The notes below the pieces were generated by a model. That model had not been told where the DNA came from, searched no databases, and saw nothing but the letters and a program-made list of their open reading frames with translations. This document shows positions 19,347-29,713 of a stretch of DNA of 64,000 bases, piece by piece. The translations under genes and the position numbers were made by a program. Location of the stretch: positions 472,700 to 536,699 of the forward strand of contig JAIXSQ010000018.1 of NCBI GenBank assembly GCA_027484575.1, given 5' to 3'. Position 1 is the first letter of the stretch, and every line of letters starts with the position of its first letter. Source of the stretch: Comamonadaceae bacterium (lineage in GTDB: Bacteria; Pseudomonadota; Gammaproteobacteria; Burkholderiales; Burkholderiaceae_C).

Positions 19347-19663
19347 CGCGGCCGGCCCAGTCCCCAACGGCGCACGGCGATGCCGGTCATGAGCGCGAGC
19401 CCCGCCACCAGCATGGCGGCGGTGGTGGGCGGGTGGCCGTCGCCGGCCGGCTGCGGATCGGCCGGCGCGGTCGTCGCGGCCGCGGCGCCGGGGGCGGCAC
19501 GATGCGCCGGACCCGGCACCACCAGCGCGGTCTGGATCAGGGCCGGATCGGCCGGGGGCGTGGCGCGGGCCGCGGCGGCATGCGTGGCCGCGGCGGCCGG
19601 TGCGGCTGCCTGTGCGGTGCAGGTGGCGGCCAGCAGCAGGAGCGCGGGCAGGAGTCGGTGCAT
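19343..19663 (-). CDS. Small exported protein with PEP-CTERM-like C-terminal anchor; first gene of polysaccharide operon
   Basis: The 106-residue protein has a signal peptide (MHRLLPALLLLAATCTAQAA), an Ala/Thr/Pro-rich body, and a C-terminal hydrophobic helix capped by basic residues (AAMLVAGLALMTGIAVRRW, then GLGRPR). The tail copies the layout of PEP-CTERM sorting signals (short motif, helix, Arg cluster), but the Pro-Glu-Pro motif is not visible; only PPTT precedes the helix. PEP-CTERM substrates are processed by exosortases, whose genes accompany exopolysaccharide clusters in betaproteobacteria, though no exosortase gene is in this window. It overlaps the flippase start by ATGA. A longer frame from 19780 exists but would start within terminator-like sequence and delay the signal peptide. 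Confidence 0.55.
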   Translation of the reverse strand: MHRLLPALLLLAATCTAQAAAPAAAATHAAAARATPPADPALIQTALVVPGPAHRAAPGAAAATTAPADPQPAGDGHPPTTAAMLVAGLALMTGIAVRRWGLGRPR

Positions 19664-19767
19664 CGTCGTGTCCGTGCGGTCGTTCGATGCAGGGCATTCT
19701 GGGCAGAACGCCCATCCGGCAGGTGGGATGCCGCCGACGGTGTCATGGCTCTTTGGGGCCACGCCGG

Positions 19768-19790
19768 CGCGGGCCCGCACCGGGCCCGCG
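19768..19790 (-). terminator. 9-bp perfect hairpin just after the EamA gene
   Basis: CGCGGGCCC, a 5-nt loop and GGGCCCGCG form a perfect stem five bases past the stop codon of the leftward EamA gene and upstream of the leftward polysaccharide operon. No T-run follows. Position and stability suggest it separates the DNA-repair unit from the polysaccharide operon. Confidence 0.5.
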
Positions 19791-19795
19791 TGTGC

Positions 19796-20695
19796 TCATC
19801 GGAGCGCAGGCCGCAGCAGGCCTGTGGACAGGCCGGTGCCCACCAGGATCACCAGGGCGCAGCCCAGCATCCACGGCGTGACCGACTCGCCCAGGAAGAG
19901 CACGCCGTAGAGCACGGCGAACACCGGCACGACGAAGGTGACGGCCAGCGCGCGCGTGGGGCCGGCCTCGTCGATCAGGCGGAAATACAGCACGTAGGCG
20001 ATGCCGGTGCAGAGCACGCCGACCGCCAGCAGCGCGGCCCAGGCGGCGGGGCCGGGCAGCACGGCCGGCCAGCTCCACAGGGCCGGCAGCAGCAGCGCGG
20101 CGCTGGCGCCGAGCTGGCTGCCGGCGGCCAGCGCGAGCGGGGGATAGCCCGGCAGCCAGCGGCGGGCGGCGCTGGCCGCAATGCCGTAGCACAGCGTCGC
20201 GCCCAGGCAGGCCAGCACCGCCCAGCCGGTGGCGTCCTGCCCGGGCAGCGGCATGAAGCTGGCCTTGCCCCAGGCCAGCAGCGCCACGCCCGCGAAGCCC
20301 ACCGCCAGGCCCAGCACCCGCCAGCGGCCGGGGCGCTCGCGCAGCCACAGCCAGGCCACCAGCGCGCCGAACAGCGGGACGGTCGCATTGAGGATGGAGG
20401 ACAGCCCGGTGGGGATGCGGGTGACCGCGTAGGCATAGAAGACGAAGGGGAGCGCCGAGTTGAGCGTGCCCACCAGGGCCACGGTTGCCCAGCGCTGCCG
20501 CAGCGCCGGCCACTGCCCGCGCCACAGCAGCAGCGGCGCCAGGAACACGGCCGCGATCGCGACCCGCAGGAAGGCAGTGGCGAACGGGCCGAAGCCCAGC
20601 GCGCCCATGCGCATGAACAGGAAGGAGCTGCCCCAGACCGCGGCCAGCAGCACGAAGTCGGCGACCCAGGCGCGCGGCCCGCGCGCGCCGGTCAA
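19796..20695 (-). CDS. EamA/DMT-superfamily transporter, TTG start
   Basis: The 299-residue protein has ten predicted transmembrane helices in two EamA repeats (first: VADFVLLAAVWGSSFLFMRM ... RIPTGLSSILNATVPLFGAL; second: WAVLACLGATLCYGIAAS ... LGESVTPWMLGCALVILVG). The family exports metabolites or amino acids from the cytoplasm. No ATG precedes the first helix in frame. A TTG at 20695 overlaps the MGMT stop codon (TTGA), keeps the two genes translationally coupled and gives the right N-terminal length. It is the last gene of a unit with ogt and, beyond a repeat-filled gap, the Ada-AlkA gene. A link to alkylation repair is positional only. Confidence 0.8.
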   Translation of the reverse strand: MTGARGPRAWVADFVLLAAVWGSSFLFMRMGALGFGPFATAFLRVAIAAVFLAPLLLWRGQWPALRQRWATVALVGTLNSALPFVFYAYAVTRIPTGLSSILNATVPLFGALVAWLWLRERPGRWRVLGLAVGFAGVALLAWGKASFMPLPGQDATGWAVLACLGATLCYGIAASAARRWLPGYPPLALAAGSQLGASAALLLPALWSWPAVLPGPAAWAALLAVGVLCTGIAYVLYFRLIDEAGPTRALAVTFVVPVFAVLYGVLFLGESVTPWMLGCALVILVGTGLSTGLLRPALR

Positions 20696-21195
20696 GCCGT
20701 TGCCTCCAGCGCGAGCAGCGCGCGCTTGCGCGCGAGCCCGCCGGCATAGCCCGTCAGGCTGCCGTCGCTGCCCAGCACGCGGTGGCAGGGCACCACCACC
20801 GACAGCGGGTTGCGGCCCACGGCCGCGCCCACCGCGCGCACCGCGGCCGGTGCGCCGATGGCCCGCGCCAGCGCGGCGTAGGTGGTGGGAAGGCCGCGGG
20901 GCACGGCCTGCAGCGCGGCCCAGACCGCGCGCTGGAAGGGCGTGCCGCGCAGCGGGTCCAGCGGCACCGTGAAGGCGTGGGCGCGGCCGGCGAAGTAGGC
21001 ATCGAGCTCGGCGCGGGCCTGCGCGAGCACGGCATGGCCGGCACCGTCGCCGATCGGCCAGCCGGTGGTGTCGGGATGGTGGCGCTGGCCGTCGAACCAG
21101 AGGCCGGCCAGGCCGAGCGGCGTGGCCGCCAGCAGGACGGGGCCCAGGGGCGTGGCGTGGTGGGTGGCGGTCAAGCCGGTCGGGATGGAGGGCAT
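20692..21195 (-). CDS. ogt: Methylated-DNA--protein-cysteine S-methyltransferase
   Basis: The 167-residue protein transfers the methyl group of O6-methylguanine in DNA irreversibly to its own cysteine. The active-site motif is NPLSVVVPCHRVLGSDGSLT (PCHR acceptor Cys), followed by GYAGGLARKRALL; the helix-turn-helix is TPFQRAVWAALQAVPRGLPT, followed by TYAALARAIG. The short N-terminal domain (LGPVLLAATPLGLAGLWF) is of Ogt type. I chose the ATG at 21195; the same frame runs upstream through the 21-bp tandem repeat and is almost certainly untranslated there. Upstream is the Ada-AlkA gene with the same orientation, so direct-reversal and base-excision repair of alkylation damage are grouped. Confidence 0.92.
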   Translation of the reverse strand: MPSIPTGLTATHHATPLGPVLLAATPLGLAGLWFDGQRHHPDTTGWPIGDGAGHAVLAQARAELDAYFAGRAHAFTVPLDPLRGTPFQRAVWAALQAVPRGLPTTYAALARAIGAPAAVRAVGAAVGRNPLSVVVPCHRVLGSDGSLTGYAGGLARKRALLALEATA

Positions 21196-21286
21196 GGTGG
21201 GGGCTTCCTGGCGGGCAGGCGGGCGCACGGGCACGGCGTCTCCGCGCAGGCGGGGACGCGTGGACAGGCGCGGTGGTCGATCGTGG

Positions 21287-21306
21287 ATCCCCGCCTGCGC
21301 GGGGAT
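21287..21306. repeat. Extragenic palindrome (ATCCCCGC-CTGC-GCGGGGAT)
   Basis: A perfect 8-bp stem with a 4-nt loop, the same type as the palindrome at 60823 and those in the 44-kb array. A partly matching copy precedes it at about 21242-21256. It lies between ogt and the Ada-AlkA gene and abuts a 21-bp tandem repeat. Confidence 0.75.
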
Positions 21307-21384
21307 GACGGGGAGGGGCGCGGGGATGACGGGGAGGGGCGCGGAGATGACCGGGAGGGGCGCGGGGACGGCGGGGAGAGGCGC
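21301..21384. repeat. 21-bp tandem repeat, four copies
   Basis: Four units lie at 21301-21321, 21322-21342, 21343-21363 and 21364-21384. The first two are identical, the third differs at two positions and the fourth at a few. Each unit reads GGGGATGACG followed by GGGAGGGGCGC. The first unit starts inside the right arm of the palindrome at 21287, so the array seems to have grown from the end of that element. The period is two helical turns and seven codons. Confidence 0.85.
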
Positions 21385-21422
21385 GAGGGCAACGGTGGTG
21401 CGCGTCGAGGTGTGCATCGCCG

Positions 21423-22928
21423 TCATCCCAGCCGTGCCCAGGCGCGCAGCACAGCGTAGCTGCGCCACGGGCGCCAAGCCTGCGAGGCGGCCTCGGCGGC
21501 GCGCGCGGCGTCGCGGCGGCCCTGCACGCCCAGCGCCTTGTGCAAGGCGACGTCGCCGGCCGGGAAGGCGTCGGGCCAGCGCAGCGCGCGCATCGCGATG
21601 TACTGCGCCGTCCAGTCGCCGATGCCGGGCAGCGCGGTGAGCTGCGCCAGCGTGGCCGGCAGGTCGGCGCCGGGGTGCAGCTGCAGCCGGCCGTCGGCGG
21701 TGGCCGCGGCCAGCGCGAGCAGCGCCCCCTGGCGCTGGCGCACGATGCCCAGCGCGCCGATCGCCTCGGGGCCCGCGGCCAGCAGCGCCTGCGGCGTGGG
21801 GAACAGCCGCACCAGCTGCGGATGCGGCGTGGCCAGCGGCGCGCCGAAGGCGGTGGCCAGACGCTGCCCGAAGGTGCGCGCCGCCGCCACCGTGACCTGC
21901 TGGCCCAGCACGGCGCGCACCGCCAGCTCCCAGCCCGAGAAGGCGCCGGGCACGCGCAGGCCCTCGGTGCCGGGGAAGTCGGCGGCCAGCACGGCGGCGA
22001 TGGCCTGCGGGTCGGCATCCAGGTCGAAGGCCGCCCGCACCCGCCGTACCAGCAGCGGCAGCACCGGGCGCAGGCCGTCGCCGGCCTGCAGCACCAGCTG
22101 GCAGCGCTCGGTGTCCCAGCGCGCGTGCAGCCAGCCGGCGTGGTGCGTGCCGCCCGCCTCGATGGCCAGCGTGCGCCACAGGCCGTGCGCGTCCACATGC
22201 TCGACCCCGCCGATGGCGCGCTGGCGCCAGAAGGCCAGCATCGCGGCCACGTCGTAGGGCGGACGCCAGCCCAGGCGCACGGTGGCGGCGGCCTCGGCGC
22301 CCGCACCGCCGGCGCGCCGCAGCGCCGTGGGCGACAGGCCGTAGTGCTGCACGAAGGCGTCGTTGAAGCGGCGCACGCTGGCAAAGCCGGCGGCCAGCGC
22401 GACCTGCGCCACGGGCAGGCCGGTGTCGGCCAGCAGCTGCTTGGCCGCCAGCAGCCGGCGGGTCTGCAGCCACTGCAGCGGCGAGACGCCGAAATGCGCC
22501 TCGAACAGCCGGCGCAGGTGGCGGTCGCTCACGCCCAGCCGGCGCGCGAGCGCGGCCGGCGAGGCCTCGCCGTCGCGCCAGGCCTCGGGTTCGTCGAGCA
22601 GGCGCGCGGCCTGGCCGGCCAGCACCGCGCCGGCATCGTGCACGCTCCAGCGCGGCGCCAGCGGTGCGCCCGGCGCCAGCTCCGGGCGGCAGCGCAGGCA
22701 TGGCCGGAAGCCGGCCCGCTCGGCCTGCGCCGCATGCGCGAAGAAGCGGCAGTTCTCGCGCCGCGGCGTGCGCACCCGGCACACCGGGCGGCAGTAGATG
22801 CCGGTGGAGGTGACCCCCGTGTAGAAGCTGCCGTCGAAGCGCGCATCGCGCGCCCGCAGCGCCTGCCAGCAGGCTTCGGGCTGCAGGGCGTCGTCGGTGG
22901 CGGCGACGGGGGCGGGGACGGTGGCCAT
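21423..22928 (-). CDS. alkA: Ada-AlkA fusion: methyl-sensing AraC regulator with 3-methyladenine DNA glycosylase
   Basis: The 501-residue protein joins three modules. The N-terminal Ada zinc domain (about 10-85) has GIYCRPVCRVRTPRRENC and then CLRC, the four cysteines that bind zinc and accept methyl groups from phosphotriesters. An AraC-type helix-turn-helix (about 105-185) has QVALAAGFASVRRFNDAFVQ. The AlkA domain (about 200-490) has a helix-hairpin-helix LPGIGDWTAQYIAMRALRWP with catalytic Asp in FPAGDVALHKAL. The fusion should both sense alkylation and excise 3-methyladenine. The start at 22928 (MATVPAPV) is preferred; an in-frame ATG at 22979 adds 17 residues. ogt and an EamA gene follow on the same strand after a repeat-filled gap of about 225 bases. 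Confidence 0.9.
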   Translation of the reverse strand: MATVPAPVAATDDALQPEACWQALRARDARFDGSFYTGVTSTGIYCRPVCRVRTPRRENCRFFAHAAQAERAGFRPCLRCRPELAPGAPLAPRWSVHDAGAVLAGQAARLLDEPEAWRDGEASPAALARRLGVSDRHLRRLFEAHFGVSPLQWLQTRRLLAAKQLLADTGLPVAQVALAAGFASVRRFNDAFVQHYGLSPTALRRAGGAGAEAAATVRLGWRPPYDVAAMLAFWRQRAIGGVEHVDAHGLWRTLAIEAGGTHHAGWLHARWDTERCQLVLQAGDGLRPVLPLLVRRVRAAFDLDADPQAIAAVLAADFPGTEGLRVPGAFSGWELAVRAVLGQQVTVAAARTFGQRLATAFGAPLATPHPQLVRLFPTPQALLAAGPEAIGALGIVRQRQGALLALAAATADGRLQLHPGADLPATLAQLTALPGIGDWTAQYIAMRALRWPDAFPAGDVALHKALGVQGRRDAARAAEAASQAWRPWRSYAVLRAWARLG

Positions 22929-23078
22929 GCGGGGGATGATACGAAGCGGGCGGGAAGTAGATTGGCCGGAAACGGACATGTGGATGGGGCCGGGCGGTGG
23001 GGCACATCAGCCAGGGTGGGGACGCGGGCGGCGGGGCCGGGGCGAACACTGCGAACCCCTTCAACTGCGAGGCCGACC

Positions 23079-23555
23079 ATGTCCGCCCACTGCCCAGCAC
23101 GTCCGTTCCAGCCGACCGCACGTTCCAGCCCTCCAAGGCGCAAGGGCTCGAGCGTCGCACGGTGGGTGCTCGCCGCCGTGTCGCTGGTTCTTGCTGCGAC
23201 CAGCGCGCAGGCGCAGAGCCGACTTCCGCGCGACGAGGGCAAGGCGCGCCGCTTCGTGCACTGCATGGTGGTCAGCAATTTCTTCGTGGCCTACCTGACG
23301 CGGCACGATCCGGGAAACGAGGGTCTGCCGGGATTCCGCGCCGGCCGCCTACCGTTCGCCCTGGCTGCCGCCTTGGTGAGCGACGACGCGTTCATGCTCC
23401 GGTCGCGCGAAGAGAGCCTGCGGCACGTCGCCCGGATCGCCGAGGCTGACCGCGAGACGGGGAGCCGGCAGATGGACTCCGAGGCGATGGCGTGCGCGGG
23501 TGTGATGGAAGACGAGGTCGTGCCGATGCTTCTGCGGGCGCGCGAGGGACGCTGA
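23079..23555 (+). CDS. Secreted protein of unknown function
   Basis: The 158-residue product has a basic n-region of about 25 residues and a hydrophobic core (VARWVLAAVSLVLAATSAQA) with a good cleavage site before QSRLPRDE. The mature part is about 110 residues and mainly helical, with two cysteines (FVHCMVVSNFF and AMACAGVMEDE) that could form a disulfide in the periplasm. A GAGG lies 8-11 bases before the ATG. The frame stays open far upstream but only this part has signal-peptide character. I do not recognise the family. Confidence 0.6.
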   Translation: MSAHCPARPFQPTARSSPPRRKGSSVARWVLAAVSLVLAATSAQAQSRLPRDEGKARRFVHCMVVSNFFVAYLTRHDPGNEGLPGFRAGRLPFALAAALVSDDAFMLRSREESLRHVARIAEADRETGSRQMDSEAMACAGVMEDEVVPMLLRAREGR

Positions 23556-23819
23556 AGACGTCGCGGCTACGCGTCCAGGCGGGGCGTCGACCTTGCGTGT
23601 CGGCCGGGCTCGGCGTGCGCCCGTCGCGACCCGTGCATCGGGTGAAAGCCTGCGAAGCGTCGGGCGCGCAAGCCACCGGACCCGCGTCGCCGACACGCGT
23701 GGGATGCGTGCGTTGCCACCCCTGCCGGTGCTGGCAGCCGGCGTCGACGGCACCCCGACTCTCCGCCGTCGTCGAGACCGACAAAGCCCGGCACGTCCAC
23801 GGGCAAGAGCGTGGCGTGA
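23556..23819. other. Intergenic sequence without recognised gene
   Basis: This stretch is the gap between two convergent genes, apart from the heptamer repeat that follows it. Several frames are open across it, as expected at this GC content, but none has a start, ribosome-binding site or recognisable product. I see no tRNA-like structure. Confidence 0.5.
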
Positions 23820-23858
23820 GCCGTGTGCCGTGTGCCGTGTGCCGTGTGCCGTGTGCCG
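23820..23858. repeat. Heptanucleotide tandem repeat (GCCGTGT x5 plus partial)
   Basis: Five perfect head-to-tail copies of GCCGTGT (23820-23854) and a partial sixth end four bases short of the katG stop codon, in the 3' flank of convergent genes. A period of seven is not a multiple of three, so copy-number change would shift any frame through it, but no gene is known to cross it. Confidence 0.9.
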
Positions 23859-23862
23859 ATGC

Positions 23863-26064
<2,202 letters not shown>

Positions 26065-26224
26065 GCGTTCTCTCCTGGTTGCTGGGGCTCGGGGCACCGG
26101 GCCACAGGCGACATGGGTTCATGCGGGCAGCCGGTCCGGCCGAGCCGGTCGACCTGGTGTGCGTGCATCTGCGCAGCGTAGCGACCTCGCGAGCCCAGCG
26201 GGATTGAGTTCGCCATCGGCGGCG

Positions 26225-26239
26225 ATAGCACCTCGCTAC
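26225..26239. promoter_or_regulatory. Possible OxyR half-site upstream of katG
   Basis: ATAG, seven bases, CTAC resembles one half of the OxyR consensus (ATAG-N7-CTAT) with one mismatch, about 160 bases upstream of the katG start. The second half at the next helical turns is not evident. OxyR control of katG is well known in proteobacteria, so the site is worth noting but weak. Confidence 0.25.
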
Positions 26240-26405
26240 TGCGCGACGGTATGCGGACTCGACTGCACTCGCGACGTGCACGGAAGAGACACGGCTTCGC
26301 TCAGCAGACGGTGCAAGCGCCGCTGATGGCAGCCCGACGCCAGCGCTGGCGCAGCGCTGTCGGATGGTTCCACCGGCCCGCCGGCGGCCTCAGGGTAAAC
26401 ACTGT

Positions 26406-26421
26406 TTGCATACGCATGCAA
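26406..26421. promoter_or_regulatory. LacI-type operator, copy 1
   Basis: TTGCATACGCATGCAA has 6-bp inverted arms (TTGCAT / ATGCAA) around a central CG, the layout of LacI/GalR-family operators. It lies 88 bases before the HisD-type gene. The regulator gene (28577) is the third gene of that operon, so autoregulation is the simplest reading. Confidence 0.7.
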
Positions 26422-26436
26422 GCCCAGAACCATGGT

Positions 26437-26452
26437 TTGCATACGCATGCAA
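26437..26452. promoter_or_regulatory. LacI-type operator, copy 2
   Basis: An exact second copy of the 16-bp palindrome, with matching flanking G and T bases on the left and G on the right. It is centred 31 bp from copy 1, close to three helical turns, so two dimers could sit on the same face of the DNA. It lies 41 bases before the start codon at 26494. Confidence 0.7.
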
Positions 26453-26493
26453 GACGGCGTGCGACCCACAACGCATCAGGAGCCGGCCACCCC

Positions 26494-27812
26494 ATGATCA
26501 GACACCTCAAGCGCGGCAAGGACGCCAGGGCGCGCGCGGACGACGACACCAAGGTCCGTGCGGTCGTCGAAGGCATCATCGCGGCCGTGGAGGCACGCGG
26601 CGATGCCGCGGTGCGCGAGTACAGCCGCCAGTTCGACCAGTGGGACCCCGCCGACTTCCGGCTGTCCGCCGCCGACATCGAGCAGGCGCGCAGCAGCCTG
26701 TCGGCGCGCGAGATCGAGGACATCGCGTTCGCGCAGAAGCAGATCCGCGGCTTCGCGCAGGTGCAGCGCGACTCGATGCAGGACATCGAGGTCGAGACGC
26801 TGCCCGGGGTCATCCTGGGCCACAAGCACATCCCGGTGAACGCCGTCGGCTGCTACGTGCCCGGGGGCAAGTACCCGATGATCGCCTCGGCGCACATGAG
26901 CGTGCTCACCGCCAAGGTGGCGGGCGTCAAGCGGGTGGTCGCCACGGCGCCGCCCTACCAGGGCGCGCCGCACCCGGCCATCGTGACGGCCATGTCCATG
27001 GCCGGCGCCGACGAGATCCTGGTGCTGGGCGGCGTGCAGGCGGTGGTCGCGATGGCCGTGGGCACCCAGACCGTCGCCCCGGTCGACATGCTCGTGGGCC
27101 CCGGCAACATGTACGTGGCCGAGGCCAAGCGCCAGCTGTACGGGCGGGTGGGCATCGACCTGTTCGCCGGCCCCACCGAGACGCTGGTGATCGCCGACGA
27201 CAGCGTCGACGGTGAGATGTGCGCGGTGGACCTGCTGGGCCAGGCCGAACATGGCCCCACGTCGCCGGCCATCCTGCTGACCGACAGCGAGGCCCTGGCG
27301 CGCGAGACCATGGCGCAGGTCGAGCGCCAGCTGGCCATCCTGCCCACCGCGGGCATCGCCCGCCAGAGCTGGGCCGACTACGGCGAGGTGATCGTCTGCG
27401 ACACCCGCCAGGAGATGCTGCGCACCGCCGACGAACTGGCGTACGAGCACGTGCAGGTGATGACGCGGGACCCGGACTTCTTCCTGCAGAACCTGACCAA
27501 CTTCGGCGCGCTGTTCCTCGGGCCCCGCACCAACGTGAGCTTCGGCGACAAGGTGATCGGCACCAACCACACGCTGCCCACCAACCGCAACGCGCGCTAC
27601 ACCGGCGGCCTGTGGGTCGGCAAGTTCCTCAAGACCTGTACCTACCAGAAGGTGCTGACCGACGAGGCCAGCGCGATGGTGGGCGAGTACTGCTCGCGCC
27701 TGTGCCACATGGAGAACTTCGCCGGGCACGGCGAGCAGGCCAACCTGCGCGTTCGCCGCTACGGCCAGCGCGGCGAGGTGCCTTGGTACCAGCCGGTGCC
27801 CGCGCAGCCGGC

Positions 27813-27816
<4 letters not shown>
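26494..27816 (+). CDS. HisD-family NAD-dependent alcohol dehydrogenase, probably catabolic (sulfopropanediol dehydrogenase-like)
   Basis: The 440-residue protein belongs to the histidinol dehydrogenase family, zinc enzymes that oxidise a primary alcohol in two steps to a carboxylate. VNAVGCYVPGGKYPM, GGVQAVVAMAVGTQTV, VGPGNMYVAEAKRQL and IDLFAGPTETLVIAD cover the NAD and fold core. Candidate zinc ligands are in LGQAEHGPTSPA, and FAGHGEQANLR near the end. The C-terminal GTNHTLPTNRNARYTGGLWV, followed by GKFLKTCTYQK, resembles HpsN-type dehydrogenases more than biosynthetic HisD. There is no his gene nearby; instead it heads an operon with an SDR, a LacI regulator, binding proteins and an aldolase. 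An AGGAG precedes the ATG by about 13 bases. The substrate is probably a hydroxylated C3-C6 compound. Confidence 0.82.
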
Positions 27817-28576
<760 letters not shown>

Positions 28577-28580
<4 letters not shown>

Positions 28581-29683
28581 AGACCGCCGCCACCGCCGTC
28601 GACGTCGCGCGCCTGGCCAAGGTCTCGCAGTCCGCCGTCAGCCGCAGCTTCACGCCCGGGGCGAGCGTGTCGGAGGCGACGCGCGAGCGGGTCATGGCGG
28701 CCGCGCGCAAGCTGGGCTACCGGCCGAACGCGCTGGCGCGCAGCCTGATCACCCGGCGCAGCCGGATCGTCGCCCTGGTCATGGGCTACCTGCAGAACCA
28801 GTTCTATCCGCTGGTGATCGAGCAGCTGTCCCAGCAGCTGCAGAAGCAGGGCTACCACGTGCTGATGTTCATCAGCGACGGCGACGCGACCGACAACGTC
28901 CTCGACGAGATCCTGCAGTACCAGATTGACGGCATCGTGATGGCCTCGGCCATGCTGTCGCCCACGGTGGCGCGCCAGTGCGCCGACGTCGGCGTGCCGG
29001 TGGTGCTGTTCAACCGCGTTCCCGACCTCAGCGCCTTCGGCCGCCACAGCACCTGCTCGGTGACCTCCGACAACCTGCGCGGCGGCCAGCTGGCGGCCGA
29101 GCTGTTGCTGGCGCGCGGCCACCGGCGCATCGCCTTCCTGGCCGGCCTGGAGAAGTCCTCCACCAACCTGGAGCGCGAACGCGGCTTCGGGCAGGCGCTG
29201 CAGGCGGCCGGCGCCGGCGTGTACCGGCGCGCGGTCGGCCACTACAGCTTCGAGGGCGCGCAGGAGGCCACGCGGGCGCTGTTCGCCGGCCCGGGCCGGG
29301 CCCCCGATGCTGTGTTCGTCGCCAACGACCACATGGCGATCGCGGCCATGGACGTGATCCGCCAGGAGCTCGGCCTGCGCGTGCCGCAGGACGTCAGCGT
29401 GGTTGGCTTCGACGACGTGCCGCAGGCCGCGTGGGGCGCCTACCGGCTCACCACCGTCGCGCAGAGCGTCGGCGCGATGGTCGATGCCACCGTCACGCTG
29501 CTCAACGAGCAGATGCACGACGGTGCCCCGCCCCGCAACGTGGTGGTGCCCTGCCGCGTGGTGGAGCGGGCATCGGTGCGGCCCGCGCCGGTGCGCAGCG
29601 CCCGGGCCGCCGCGGCCGGGCCCTCGCGCACCGCGTCCGCCACGCCCGCTCGCGCGGGCTCCCGCCGCGCAGCCGCCTCCTGA
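28577..29683 (+). CDS. LacI-family transcriptional regulator, GTG start
   Basis: The 368-residue protein has an N-terminal helix-turn-helix (TAVDVARLAKVSQSAVSRSF) with the hinge helix RPNALARSLITRR, then a periplasmic-binding-protein-like effector domain. That domain has IVALVMGYLQNQFYPLVIEQ, GIVMASAMLS, RRIAFLAGLEKSS, DAVFVANDHMAIAAMDVIRQ and VSVVGFDDVPQAAWG. A 35-residue Ala/Arg-rich tail follows the fold, which is unusual. The GTG at 28577 overlaps the SDR stop (GTGA) and places the HTH at the very start, as in LacI. It most likely binds the twin palindromes at 26406 and 26437 and is relieved by a pathway intermediate. Confidence 0.9.
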
Positions 29684-29713
29684 CCTTCCCCTTCGACGCC
29701 ACTGGAGCCCCTC

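Larger units (their letters stand above)
26065..26493. other. Divergent regulatory region between katG and the HisD-type operon
   Basis: This 429-base gap holds the katG ribosome-binding site next to 26064, two related GC-rich direct elements (TAGCGACCTCGC at 26179-26190 and TAGCACCTCGC at 26226-26236), and the two LacI-type palindromes at 26406 and 26437. Open frames through it lack a credible start or product. Confidence 0.6.

Noticed and set aside
23820..23858. Heptamer repeat as a coding phase-variation tract
   Set aside because: It lies after the katG stop codon and no supported gene crosses it.
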